DNA from: Cristatella mucedo
Lineage: Eukaryota > Bryozoa > Phylactolaemata > Cristatellidae
NCBI GenBank assembly: GCA_009760855.2
Contig: WPIO01000233.1
Span: 170,212-234,211 of the forward strand
DNA: 64,000 nt
Direction of reading: 5' to 3'
Made by a program: the position numbers and the translations under genes. Positions 11,444-22,808 of this stretch are shown piece after piece. The notes beneath the pieces were generated by a model. The model had not been told where the DNA came from. It did no database searches and worked only from the letters and a program-made list of their open reading frames with translations. How positions within the stretch are numbered: position 1 is the stretch's first letter; every line of letters starts with the position of its first letter.

Positions 11444-12630
11444 GTATGGTATATTTGTTTTAGTAGGCTTCATTTCGGAAATTTTTTTTATTCGAGTTTA
11501 CAGTCGGACTTATGTGCAGAGGCGTAGTACTAAGGCAATAATGAAACCTCTTAAGATTAGCTCTCCTGCCATTTGGGCTATTGTTGATTGAATATTGGCA
11601 GATAAAATAGTCCAAAATATCAGCTCTTCCAACTTGTGGTCGATTTCTGAGCTACTATATTGGTTCAGTCCGTTTAGTTTAAGTTTGATCCGAGCGAAGT
11701 GTTAATGTCGTTATTCTGAGAAAAGGGCATATCCAGGTGCCAAATACTTTTTTAATAGTTGTAGCATAGGTAAGCTAAAAAATAATAGTTTTATTAAGAC
11801 AATATTAGGTTTAGATATGGCTACGGATAAAAAGATCTGTGGATGCCAAAAATGAAGATGCCTTAGATCAAATACTCAAATGCAAAGTTTCAGGTTGTTC
11901 TTATTTTGACCTAATGGGCCTGCCATTGCTTGACTCCTTCATACCTTGCTGTATTTATGTAACTGTTTCAGTGTCCTCGTACCTATAGGGTGTCCATAGA
12001 CGAAAACTTTGAGGCACCATTCAAATGCTTTAAAATCATTGGCAGCTGAGATTTTGGCTCAGCCGATAACATTCTTCCCAACTAACCCTCACAATTCTTA
12101 CTACATGACATAGACATATTTACTCTCCTTTCCCTGAATGCAAAACACACATTCAGTCTAGCTTTCACGAGTTCGCTATATTAATGAGCTTCTCTGTTTG
12201 CCATGCTGAGACTTTCTGGCAAACAACGACCACCGGCACTGATATCCCTTGCTACGTTGGGACCTGAGACAGTTCAACAAGTTATTATTATATTATGATG
12301 TGCATTGAAAGGCTCTTCAGAATGGATCCGGTTATGACTTGTGCCACATGCTTCTGAGAGATCTATAAAAAGCAGCAGTAACGATTTACCCTGATCCAGA
12401 TAGTTACGATGGTCGAGCTTAGCCCTTAGTGGAAGGAACACAAAAGCCCAAATGTCCGTGCAGCAATTGTCTATGATGTAAAGGCCGACTGTCACCAAAA
12501 TAAGAGTGGAGGCCCCTCAGACTGGTTTTGCAATGCTTTTCTCTGTCAGGTAGTCCATGAGCTCTTGCTTGACTGACATTCCCACTTACCTATTTGCCAG
12601 CAGCCATGATTGTTGCACATAATTTCTTAG
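11444..12630. other. Intron, nothing recognised
   Basis: Unique sequence between the end of the tandem array and the next LRR exon. I see no coding signature or known repeat. Short open frames such as 12274-12498 (minus) match nothing I know. Confidence 0.5.
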
Positions 12631-12735
12631 TTGGAGATCTTATGGGCTTCAAACAACCGGTTGGGATCTTACCCTGATGTAACTTTGCATATGAAGAATC
12701 TTCGATACCTTAACCTTTCGAACCAGCACTACATG
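12631..12735 (+). CDS. LRR exon 3 of the ROCO gene
   Basis: A 105-bp exon (35 codons, phase 0-0) with acceptor ATTTCTTAG and donor GTAAGTG. It encodes LEILWASNNRLGSYPD, then MKNLRYLNLSNQHYM, which is one full LRR and the start of another. It follows LRR exon 2 in perfect repeat register and runs on to the Roc exon, where an unusually long loop (DENANRN) precedes ISELPEEV. The length differs from the 141-bp exons, so it is a separate LRR exon type, not part of the tandem array. The binding partner is unknown. Confidence 0.75.
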
Positions 12736-13079
12736 GTAAGTGTGCTTTGTGCCTTATGTTCCTTCTATCGTCATTTGCGGGTCCAATAAATGGAAACGGA
12801 ACAGTTACATGGTAGAGCAGCGGTTTTTCATTCTGTCTCTGTATGCTAGTGTGCGTTGGTTAACACTATTATTAATAATATAAATACATCGAAGGCAACA
12901 ATTGAGCAAGAAACTTCAAGAACAATCCTTTCATCTTTTGCTTGCATATTTTCAAAATTACTTGACTAAGTACTTGTAAACAGATTCAATTCTTTGTATT
13001 CAGTCTAAAAATGTATCGTTCTAATTATAATCGATATGATTGCTAATATCGGAAACCATATATCCTACTGTTACTGTGG

Positions 13080-13700
13080 GGTTCTTGTGCCGCTACCTCT
13101 CGCGTGGGTACTATTCCTGTTTCGGAATGCCAGCTGTTGCAGAAACCATCCACAAGCTTGGGGGTCTGTAATTCCTACCAGTCGCCATAAAGCCCCACAA
13201 GCTTGACTTTGACGTTTTGGGCTTCTTTTCACATTAAAGTTTGACCGATCCTACCAATCTCCTTGTCTTGGGCACGGGCACGTCACAAAGAAGTTTCCGG
13301 CTCCAGTTTTTTAAATGGTTTTTATTGCAAGCTGGCGATAAACGCAGAGAAGTAACAGTTACCAGGTAGCACTAATGACAAGCTTTTAGAATAAATGGCA
13401 TAGGGTAAACAAAGCTGTATGCACACGAGTGTGAACAGCCGCAAAACTACTGCAACGGGAACGTTCAAACTAAAATATCTCGGTATGAACACCAATTAAT
13501 TTTCCTTAAGTTCAAATATACACGTTTCCCGGTCGAGATCGGAATATATACTGTACGAGTTTAATTTGTTTCGTGCCGGAGATCCTAACTCCAAAATTTC
13601 GTCTTAAATTATTGTTCCCGATCAAAATAAACTTAAATTTAAATAATCATAATAATTTACTCAAATAATCAGCTCCATACGTCCGGTATACTGTGACTTC
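13080..13700 (-). mobile_element. Possible solo LTR
   Basis: A stretch of distinct composition within the intron. Read on the minus strand it shows an AATAAA signal near 13322-13327 and an LTR-like mix of promoter-like and AT-rich sequence. No paired LTR, polypurine tract or pol sequence adjoins it. Ends are not determined. This is a weak call. The rest of 12736-14261 shows nothing recognisable. Confidence 0.25.
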
Positions 13701-14261
13701 GGTCACAAGCTTTAAATTACTAAATTTACAAATAAATAAATAATAATATTTAAAAAGCGACACGATAGATCTTCTTGCAAAAAACTAGTCGTATCAATCC
13801 AAACGTACAGGAGCAACTTGGTGATCAGATAACTTGACGATGCTAATGGACTTTTAGGAGAAAGGCTGAAATGAATATCTGAATCTAATTAACTGAATTT
13901 TGCCTTTTTTGCCATTCTTTCCTAACTTTCAGTTTAATGGCTGGGCATTTATGGGAACAAGCCACTATTGTTATCAGTTGTGCCACAAACTCTAACAGGA
14001 TGATATAGTTTAAACGGACTTCGGTAAATACTTAGTTGTTCCTGCCGTCGTCGGATTTGACACTGAAATCTGGCAATCTTTAGAGTCCAAGCACCATGAG
14101 GGCTTACTTGAGTGTGACTGAGAGCGACCTAATAGGCCGGAGATTGGCCTCACACCCGGGTTATAGGTCAGTGGGGGTCAACTTTGTCAAGTCGCTCGGA
14201 AGGTTGAAGTGCAGTGCAGCTTGCACTGTTGGCAAACGAAGTCACTGACCTACCTACAATT

Positions 14262-15832
14262 TATAATAATAATAATAATAATGCACTTAATAAAGCACCT
14301 TCCGAGAACTTTATCTCTCTCCACGTGCTTTACATTTGCTGCAAAGGGAAATGCACTTGAAATGATGAGTAAAATCATGCTTGATAAACAAACAAAATTA
14401 ATAACATGGTTAGGGGTGACATGCACAGGGTCAGCATGCACATGTGGTTAGTGGCAGCATGCACAGTGTCAGCACACATAAGCACATGAAGGACGAATCA
14501 AAGGGAACCGTTAAATGGTGTCCTAAATAGGTGTGTTTTTAAGTTGTTTTTAAATGTGGTCAGGTCAGGGAATGTTCTGACGTTGGTCGGGAGAGAGTTC
14601 CTGGCTTTGGGAGCATTCCAACTAAATGCACGGTCTCCCAAGGATTTGAGGATTGTACGGGATATTTGTAGACTGTTGGATTCCGAAAAGCGTGTGGTAC
14701 GATGCTTGGCCTGATGGGGGAGTATATCTGAGAGATAGGCTGGAGCCAAAGAATGAAGTGACCTAAAAGTAAGCTACAAAACCTTGAAGTCGATCTTGAC
14801 TGCTAGCCAGTGCAGGTCGGTGAGAAGTAGAGTAATGTGGCAGCAGTGACGCTCACGACAGACAAGCCAAGCAGCAGATTTTTGCACCAGCTGCAATCGC
14901 CTGATCGCACATGCTGGCAGGCCAGTAAGCAGTGAGTTGCAATAGTCGATACGGGATGTCACGAATGCAAGGACCAACTTAGATGTGGTATCCTTATCTA
15001 CACAAGCACAAATTTTAGCAACATTATGAAGCTGAAAATAGGCAATTTTGACTGTGGAGCTGATATGGTCGTCTCACGAGAGGTTGCTTTGGAATATGAC
15101 ACCTAGATTTCGAGCTTATTCAACTGAAGATATGCTGACAGGGCCAGTTTCCAGCTTCTGCCTTTCCAATTTCGGAATCAAACTGGGTTTGCCCATAACT
15201 AGTAAGTTAGTTATATCATCGTTTAATTCTAGAAATTTTGCTGCCATCCATGTGCAGTTGTTATCAATACCTGCAGCAAGTGAGTTGAGAGAATGTGAGG
15301 TGCTTGAAGGCTGGGAGGGATGAAAGAAAAGGTACAACTGAGTGTCATCTGCATAGAAGTGAAAACCTAGATTGTGCTTGCCAATCACATCAACAAGAGG
15401 GAGAGTATAAACCGTGCAAAGAACCAGACCTAGCACGGAGCCCTGAGGTAATCCATATTTTAGAGGTACTTCAGATGATTTTTGTCCATTCACGTCAGTA
15501 CTCTGGAATCTCCCACTGAGATTGGACCTGAACCACTGCAGTGCAGTACCAGTGATGCCCAGGCGATATGAGAGGCGCTCTAGAAGAAGTTTGTGATTGA
15601 TGGAATCAAAAGCTGCCGAAAGATCAAGCAACACAAGCAGAGACACTCTACCCATGTCTGCATTCCTAAGTAGGTCGTTGTATACCCTAAGCAATGCTGA
15701 CTCTGTGGAGTGATTAGCTCTAAAGCCAGACTGGAACTTACTAGCAAGGTGTAAGGCTTTGATATATGGGTTTAGCTGGTCTGCCCCGACCCGTTTCAGT
15801 GTGTTTGATAGGAATGGTAGAAGGGATCTTCA
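14262..15832 (-). pseudogene. LINE-A reverse transcriptase, longest copy, inactivated
   Basis: A 5'-truncated LINE-A with the longest RT in the window, on the minus strand. In order it shows FRANHSTESALL, motif A in LLDLSAAFDSINHKLLLERL, motif B in GLPQGSVLG, the catalytic box YADDTQLY, LNDD..NLLVMG, then the C-terminal CR1/L2 signatures. The open part runs from 15832 to a stop at 15116. Downstream the frame is broken by stops and shifts at about 15116, 14990 and 14770, then re-opens to a stop at 14498. The 3' UTR and an AAT tail (14262-14282 on the plus strand) follow. It would act in target-primed reverse transcription, but is clearly dead. Its 5' end abuts gypsy sequence. Confidence 0.92.
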
Positions 15833-17560
15833 CATTGTAATAAAACTAGCAAGGTTCTTCTCTCTACGTGCAGTTCAGGGAGCTGGAGACGGACGGCATG
15901 TCAGCTCACGGCTGTGAGAGCTGAAAAAAACTGCCCGTTGGCAAAGAATCACATTACTTCCCGGCCATCTAGTAATGTTTTCACCCGTTCGGCAAGAACG
16001 GACAAGGCTGCAGAGGCATTGTGCACTCCTGCCCTGGTCAGCCTAGGGCTGGGTAACTTAATGAGTCCACAACGGTTCCTCCAATTGATATGTGATAACC
16101 TTGAATGATGTAATCCGAAACGCTGGGGGAAAGCATAAGCAGGGCCAGACGGCGTTTCCTGCAAGGGGCAATATTGTGAGATTGGGTGACTCTGATGAAA
16201 GGTATTGCTCTGAAGTAGGTGTAGGATATGTTCTTGGTGCAGCCGACAGAGATTCTGGCAATACCAAAATTGTGCTTGTGGCCTGTTTTGGTTTAACTAT
16301 CATCGACATATGTGGGCTTCAGCAGGTCGATTGAAACATCTAGTCGGAGGCCGGTGAAGTTAACGGGAAAATGTTTTTTTTTCTGCCCATTCGAGCACAA
16401 TGTATTGGCCGTCGCAGGATGGCTAGGGTGGTCTACGAGCAGTGTCGTTATGCACAAAGACTTGGGCGAAATGCTGCAGGTCGTCCGAACGTAAGATAGG
16501 CCAGCTGAATCTGGAGGTGGTACAGTGCTAAGGCTGCTCATGTATTCGATTGGTGTCTTGAAAAATAGGGCGACGTCTGATCTGCAGGCCGGAGTCTCGG
16601 CTGCACTTAAGAAACCCCCAAGGCAATCACTGCTTCTCCCTATAGACTAGCTTGGCTGATGGGTGGCCGATGTTGCTTAGCTGGTTTGGTCGAGTGGTTA
16701 AGGTGTTCGCCCGACCTTGGTCTGGCTTTGATCGTGGGCTCGAGCCCCAAGGCATATGTGAAGCGGCTGATAGAGTTCCTTAATAGTGTACCTGAAATTC
16801 TCTTGGGGCACTTACAAAACGAGTTAGAAATGTTATATATATTTAAGACTTTTTAGGAGTGCCAATTTCGAGAAGCTGTGACTTAAGCCATGAATGTGGA
16901 CTGCAACGTGCCTGCAATGAGTGCTGCCTTGAGCTGTCGGTTCAGGTACTCTACCAAACCCTAAGCGGCCTGTTAGTAAGCTACAGTACGAATTTGCTGC
17001 ATTGCTGTGGATTTTATTAGTTCAAGCCACAGGAACAACTCGAATCGTCCTCCCTGGTCAGAAGTCAGCCTCTCAGAAATGCCGTAGCTTGATATACAAC
17101 CGTCGACAAATGCTTGGGTGACGGTGGAAGCATATATGGCGGCCAGCCAGAGAAAATGCATGAGGCCAGCCAGTGAAACGGTCGACCACCGTAGGTCGAT
17201 ATTGAAGTGCCATCGTTGTGAGACAGTGAGCCGACGAGGTGTTCGTGAACGTGATTGAATTAACACAACTTGGGGGAAACTGCCGGTCAGGTGTTGAAGT
17301 ATGCCGAGGGCAACGTCATTCGATGCAGGTTCGGGCTAAAAAGCAAATGTCTGAATTCTTATATGCCACATATATGATGCGATCTGACGCAGTGTATCTC
17401 CTATTCCGAGATGTGGAAGTTCGTGCATTTTGTCGAAGATTCGTCGACAGAAAGCGGCCGGCACGTATGTGAGCGATTGTGGCGAGTAGAGCAGTCACAT
17501 AAAATGGCTCCCTGCGAGTTCGGTATTGGGACTGGTTGAAGGTGTAGGGTAGTTTGTGAA
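15833..17560 (-). pseudogene. Ty3/gypsy pol remnant: integrase and 3' end
   Basis: A decayed LTR retrotransposon on the minus strand. From high to low coordinates: an integrase N-terminal zinc-finger relic (RRIFDKMHELPHLGIG, about 17470-17390), frameshifted; the integrase core (WSTVSLAGL, QAFVDGCISSYG, LTSDQGGRFE, 17266-16973); NRQLKAAL near 16935; then the C-terminal segment ending VSIDLLKPTYVDDS (16293). An arginine/proline-rich end, AFPQRFG, follows near 16130. Stops and frameshifts break it throughout. About 15833-16100 may hold the 3' LTR, with no clear ends. A SINE interrupts it at about 16660-16860, and a truncated LINE-A adjoins at 15832. Confidence 0.8.
16660..16860 (+). mobile_element. 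tRNA-derived SINE nested in gypsy
   Basis: It has a polymerase III A-box (TGGTCGAGTGG, 16687-16697) and a B-box (GGGCTCGAGCC, 16736-16746) spaced as in a class II (Leu/Ser-like) tRNA, then a tRNA-unrelated body (AAGCGGCTGATAGAG). Gypsy integrase sequence resumes on both sides. The same body type occurs at 28538-28690 and 55482-55640. It is not a tRNA gene, since no cloverleaf closes. Confidence 0.6.
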
Positions 17561-18489
17561 GAGAAGATTTAAGGCTCTTGCCCGAGCTGAGAGCTAGGGA
17601 TACTGCTCCAAAGGGAGCAGGAGCGTTAGCCGCCCCATTCTAAAACTCAACCCCTGCCATTGTTTACGTTAGTGCATATGACCAGCTTCATCAAAGTTAT
17701 GGATTGCAAAATTTAGGTGAATGGTCTATGTCTCTGGTGATTTTCCCTGATTGGAGGAGCTATCCCCCAGAGCCAGGAGGCTGCTTTTTCTACCAGTGTG
17801 TTATAGACATTTTCGAAGTAAGGGAAGGCCCAGCAAAACTGCCAATTATCTTTATAGCAGAGCCTACTTTCACTCAGGCTTGAAGGTTTTTTACCATATA
17901 TTTACATCCAGAACGGGTTACTGGTTATTTCACTGCAACAGAGTAGTTTAGTTTAAAGTTTTTTGTTTGTGCCATAGTTGACCGGCCTCTCCTCACCTGC
18001 AAGTCCTGCAAACACCTTTTTAAGCGCCCCATACAGCTGGGCCTATTCTTTCGGCAATTTCTTAAATTGCACTCCGAGCTAACTTTAATGAACAGGTTTC
18101 CAAAAATGTGACTACATATACGAGCCACTTAGCTAGCTCGACGCCTCTCTCGGTGAGCCTTCACTCCGAGTGTAGCAGCCAGCTAAGTCATACCCGACTT
18201 GGCAATGGTCCAGCAGCATTCCTTCTCACGGGCCAAACTGATGCTTCGTGCCGAAATAGCCTGCAATCAGATATTCCCCAAACCGCGTATACGCATGACT
18301 ATTTAGAAAAAACAGAACATTCAAAGAGACTTGTATTCTCGGAACTTAAATCATCAACATTTATCCTACTCAGGTTGACGTTTCCGGATAATAGCAATAA
18401 TGCATTCGTATAACGACCTCTGAAAACTTACTCTCAATCTAGGCACTGTACACATGCTACAAACGAAGCACGATCGCATTGTTAGTGGT
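17561..18489. other. Nothing recognised
   Basis: Between the gypsy pol remnant and an old LINE-A. It may include more decayed gypsy sequence (RT/RNase H), but I could not find motifs on either strand. Confidence 0.4.
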
Positions 18490-19560
18490 AGCCTAAACAA
18501 CTTCAACGAGGTTAGTCCGGTTAAAGGAGACATGCCAAGGGTTAGAATGCAAAATTAAGAAATCGCATCATGCACAATGTCAGCTTGCGTAAAAAAGCCA
18601 AGGACGAATCACAAATATTAACCTAATGCTGTGAATTATTGTGGTTTTCAAGCTTTTTAAATTTTTGTCAGGTCGATTACTTTGTATAACCGTCAGTCAA
18701 TATTCAGTTCGTGTTTTGGAAACATAGAAAGTATGAGAAATGTTTTGTCAGAGGGGTTAATTCGGAAAATCCGGTGGTACGATGCAAAGTATCGGTAGTT
18801 CCGAGGTATGGCAGTAGTTCCGATAGGCGGGCTGTAGCCAGATAATGAAGTGATCCTAAAGTGACGGACCCATCCTTGAAACATAGGCACTTCTAAATTG
18901 CAAATCTGTGATCGGTGGCCAAAGGGGGCGTGATTTGCAACTGCGAAAGTCTTGACAACAGACAAGCCGATGTGCTGAGTTCGGCTGTAGCCGTAAGTAC
19001 CTGATTTTTCACAGCTCAATATACTGGCAAGCTGATAGTGGCGGAATTTGAAGCTGGATGTTACAAATGGATTGAAACAGTTAGATGTAGCATTCTTCTT
19101 TAGCCTGGCATGACTCCTGTCACCTATTTATTATGTTAAAATTAGGCAGACTAAAACTCGGACTCTACTTTGCTGCAATGTATATTTCTATTGCTAGGTT
19201 ACTTTAGACTAAACACTTGGATTTCGTGCAGCCGTAACATGAGATATGCTGGTGGAGTCGATTTAGAACATTAAGTAGTTTGGTTTCTGAGTACAATTTC
19301 TTGGTTTATTGCTACTGGCTAGTAAGTCGGTTTACAGTTATTTGATTTTAAAATATTTTCTTTAATCTGTGTGTATCTGTCATCAATACATGCAGAGATG
19401 GAGCTGGGATTGTTCATCAACCTGCAGTGCTGTACAGGATCAAAACGAAAATACAACTGACAGACATCTGCATTGAAGTGGAAGCCTACATTATGTTTGG
19501 TGGTCACATCTGCTGCAAGGAGAGTGTTGGCCTTGAAATGAAGCATACCAAGCACGGAGT
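18490..19560 (-). mobile_element. Old LINE-A fragment
   Basis: Strongly diverged LINE-A on the minus strand. The 3' UTR words (GGTCAGCATGC-like, AGGACGAATCACA) are recognisable at 18520-18620. A decayed RT is seen at 19319-19555, with LAADVTTKHNVGFHFNAD where intact copies read LADVIAKHNLGFHFYVDD. The catalytic aspartate box is lost. Confidence 0.75.
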
Positions 19561-19599
19561 CATTATTCCAGTAGTAGCCATTATTCCATTATTACAGAG

Positions 19600-20140
19600 T
19601 CCACATTTCACTAATTACAATACATTTATGTGCAACCTTCAGAAAACAAAATGCCAATCTGAGAACTTTACAGATGCTGTATGGAATGTACTAACCAAGT
19701 CATTTGTGGTAACATCCTCAAAACGCAGTCATAGTGTACACAGCTATATGCTCAAGTCAAACGAATCATAAAGACCCACCAAGTCCTGCAATAAGCAGGT
19801 GCATTTTAAGCTTATTTTAAAACGTCGTCATGTCAATGGAAGTTGTGGTGTGCATCGGTAGTGAGTTCGAAGCTTTGGGAGCATAACCACTACTATTAAT
19901 GCTCTATATTCCCTTACTGAGATACTGTGAAATGATCCATAACCATCGCTAATGTTATTAGCAATCGCTACCTGCAAGCATAATATTTTAGAGGCTGGCA
20001 CGAGTGGAGGAAGTAGTTACAAAAAAAAGATCTCGAATGTCACAAATGTATGATATATTTTACACTTGTCAAAAAAGTCCTAATTCATAAGGAAAATAGT
20101 GATGCTTTGAGTTCGCAGGATTTGTTAATATGCCTATTTG
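19600..20140 (-). mobile_element. LINE-A2 (diverged relative) fragment
   Basis: Resembles 62790-63600 more than LINE-A: both share CACCAAGTCCTGCAA, GGTGCATTTTAAGCTT-like and AACGTCGTCATGTC-like words in the same order. The RT is too decayed to read. Minus strand by comparison. Confidence 0.55.
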
Positions 20141-20904
20141 CGAAATGAAGATTTGGAACAGGAAACCCAAAGTTTTTGCGAACGTACGTAGCAATATTCT
20201 GGCCTTGCCCTGTCCCTGGATTAAATTCTCAAGTTTCCTAGAGACTGCTATTTTTGTCCTTAATAAATTGGCTAGCTTATCGCCTTCATATCATTTGCTT
20301 AAAGTTCTAACCCTGCCCCTCCATTCAAATGGGGCCTTTACACACTCACGTTGTTTTAAAAGCGTTTTGTATAATTAAATTTAGGAAGTGATCACAGAGC
20401 GTTTGCAACGACCTTATTTATGTAAACATTTAAATTTGATGTATATTAAAATCCCCAGCATACGAGCAAAAGTAAATTTTGTTACAGCACAAACCCTGAA
20501 CTGTTCCGTTAGTGATCGAACTCCATGAATTATTATATGAACGATCAGTGGTCACATATTTGCTAGTAGTCTCGTGGTCCGGCAGAAGTTGAATGCTCGT
20601 CACTCCAGAATATTAGAGCTCAAGAACTATTGTGTGACAGAACTAGCTACAGCCCAAGATATTGGTCAATTCAGCTTGTAACCTGTTTATGACTGTGCAA
20701 GTTAAGATAAGATAATCATTGCCCTATCAAATGAATCAGCCGAAGACTGTTCATCTGAGCATCATTGATCTTGTTACTCTTCCATTAAAATGGCAACTGC
20801 TTTAGAAGATTCAAAGGCTTAGTAAATGTATGCATTTTAGAAAGATTCTATTGTGCCACACTGTAAGACTTCTCTCAGATCTGTACCGTATCCGTACTAA
20901 GCAG

Positions 20905-21586
20905 GGTTCTAGGACAATTAGGCTCAGGACAATTTGGAGCAGACAATTCGTCATGGATAATTCGGAGCAGACATTTTGGAGCGGATATTTTGGAGTGGAC
21001 AATTCAAAGCGGAAAATTCGGAAAAGGGTATTTAAAATATATCATTTTGAAATTTAAACGATTTTTTTTATTAATCATGTTTAATAGAACTATAATACCG
21101 TACAAAGTAAAGTTTATTTAGCTTACTACAAAAAAGTCATAGCAAATACCAGCAACTCTTGCACAAAATCACATTTGAAAAAACTACAACTATCGAAATA
21201 ACTAACTACAATCCATAATTTCTCACAGACTATAATGCTGGACTTGCAAGTTTAAAGTTCCAAAGGTGTCTGTCCACTGACCTGTTCAGTCATGCTTATA
21301 TACACTGATCCCCCTAGCAACTATGTACTCACTTATTGTGTAATTAAATGTCTTAGTTAATTGAAAGCGTGTAGGTTTCAAAACTATGTACTTACTAAGT
21401 AAAAGCGTGTTTATACTGCTTTTTACATATAAAATAAATACATTGCAAATTGTCTGCTCAGAATTGTCTGCTCCGAATTACCTGTTTTTTGGTCCCGAAT
21501 CGTCCGCTCCAAATTGTCCGGTGCCGAATCATCCGCTCCGATTTGTCCGTGACGAATTGTCTAGAACCGCATTGTCCGGTTACAAT
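20905..21586. mobile_element. Foldback (Mutator-like) non-autonomous DNA element 1
   Basis: Two inverted arms enclose about 400 bp. The left arm (20905-21030) is a run of variants of GGACAATTCGGAGCA; the right arm (21440-21586) is the same motif reversed (GCTCCGAATTGTCC). Flanks match directly: TAAGCAG at 20898-20904 and 21587-21593, extending to 9 bp with one mismatch (ACTAAGCAG, ATTAAGCAG). Arms made of repeated subterminal motifs plus a 9-bp duplication suit Mutator-like or foldback elements. No transposase frame is present inside, so it would need a partner in trans. Family is inferred from architecture only. Confidence 0.65.
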
Positions 21587-21593
21587 TAAGCAG

Positions 21594-22187
21594 CTTGCAA
21601 AGACGGCTATCCTATCACTTTTTTTTCTGTCCAGCCATTTCTTCAAATCTGTCTTACTAACCTAAAAGACAATTGGTTCAAGCAAAACCATTGTAATGTG
21701 CTCATATAAGTACCCGTTTTAGCAATATTTATAGGTGTATAGTCGTTACGAATTTTGAATTTCTGAAAAGAGATTATGTATTTCTAATCGCATTATTTTC
21801 GTAGTTATGGTTTTGAAAGACTGTACAAAACTATCAAAATGCAATTTTTAAATTTTTAGGGCCATCTGGGTACTGCATGACATCCCGTAGTCACAATTGA
21901 ACTAATATTACCAATTATATCAGACGAAAAAAGAGATAAAGTAGACATGTTAAATGTTGCACATATCTTTTTAGTATTCTTGTACGTTTAATTATGTACG
22001 CGCACACACACACACGCAATCACTAACCTAGAATAATTTCGTTACTTGTTCGATAATCAAGCCATGAAAACGAAGAGATGCACTTCATGGCTAAAAAGAA
22101 CAAGGTTAATGCTCCTAGTGGGATTGTCGTAATGTGGTACAGTGTTTCACTCACGTGGCTTGCCTTTTTCCAATTAAGTTCTACCAG
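21594..22187. other. Nothing recognised
   Basis: AT-rich spacer with a short CA run near 22003-22016. No coding signature seen on either strand. Confidence 0.5.
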
Positions 22188-22319
22188 GCAGAGGATGTGC
22201 GTCTGAATTCGGCTGTAGAAAGTCTTGACAGGCAGTCGCTGGAGCTGTCTTTTCATATTGAGGAGGAGGCTTTTAAAAGGTCCCTTCGCTCCATCAAGAA
22301 CAATCTGAAATCGAAATAG
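22188..22319 (+). CDS. Possible small terminal exon, charged helical peptide
   Basis: Weak candidate. After an acceptor-like TTCTACCAG at 22179-22187, an open frame reads AEDVRLNSAVESLDRQSLEL and continues with basic and acidic residues to a TAG at 22317-22319. Amino acid make-up looks coding (amphipathic, few rare residues). No known domain fits. It lies 490 bp upstream of the Roc exon on the same strand, so if real it would be an alternative 3' end of the LRR transcript or a separate gene. It could also be a chance frame. Confidence 0.2.
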   Translation, partial: AEDVRLNSAVESLDRQSLELSFHIEEEAFKRSLRSIKNNLKSK

Positions 22320-22469
22320 AGATATCGTGGTTAGTTTCCGTTCGCCAATCATGTCTGTACTTTCTTAATATTTGTCACGACTTGGGAGGGATGTTTAAGT
22401 TTAATGCCGTTTTCCTCCTGCCGTGTCATGTTTAGAATTACAAAAATTATAGCTATTGCAATATGGTCT

Positions 22470-22770
22470 ATTCTGCTGAGCCATTTCGTTTTTTATCCGC
22501 TAACTCACCTGCAGTAGTAATAAGCAACGTGATCAAACAGGTAGGTACTTGCCGTCAGCCTCATATTACAACAAACTAATGCAGGCTCTTGCAATTATTA
22601 ATAACCTTTAGAGGCTAAAGGCTATCTCTTTGGCAGAGTCTACTTACAGTTATGCAGGATGGGAATTCCTTAATATACCTTAGCTCAACAAATCTGCATT
22701 TCTTCTTCAATGCTTCATAATAGCGTGGATAAAACATTGAGTTTTGCGATTGCTGAGCTGTCATTCCCAC
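22470..22770. repeat. Intron segment duplicated at 58905-59260
   Basis: Shares ordered words with 58905-59260 (TTATTCTGCTGAGC, CTGCAGTAGTA, GGCAGAG, AATCTGCATT, TTCAATG), diverged by perhaps a third. It sits immediately upstream of the Roc-COR exon here, but no Roc exon follows the second copy. Confidence 0.6.
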
Positions 22771-22808
22771 CATGGCTTATCCATCAGTTGAGCTCTCTTT
22801 ATTTTTAG

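Noticed and set aside
16687-16746. A real tRNA gene
   Set aside because: A- and B-boxes are present, but acceptor and anticodon stems do not close, and the head is joined to a repeated SINE body.
17925-18128. Gypsy reverse transcriptase upstream of the integrase
   Set aside because: I looked for the RT catalytic box and RNase H motifs on the minus strand and found none.
20905-21590. CRISPR-like or satellite array
   Set aside because: Motif repeats lack regular spacers and are arranged as two inverted arms with flanking duplications; the window is eukaryotic.
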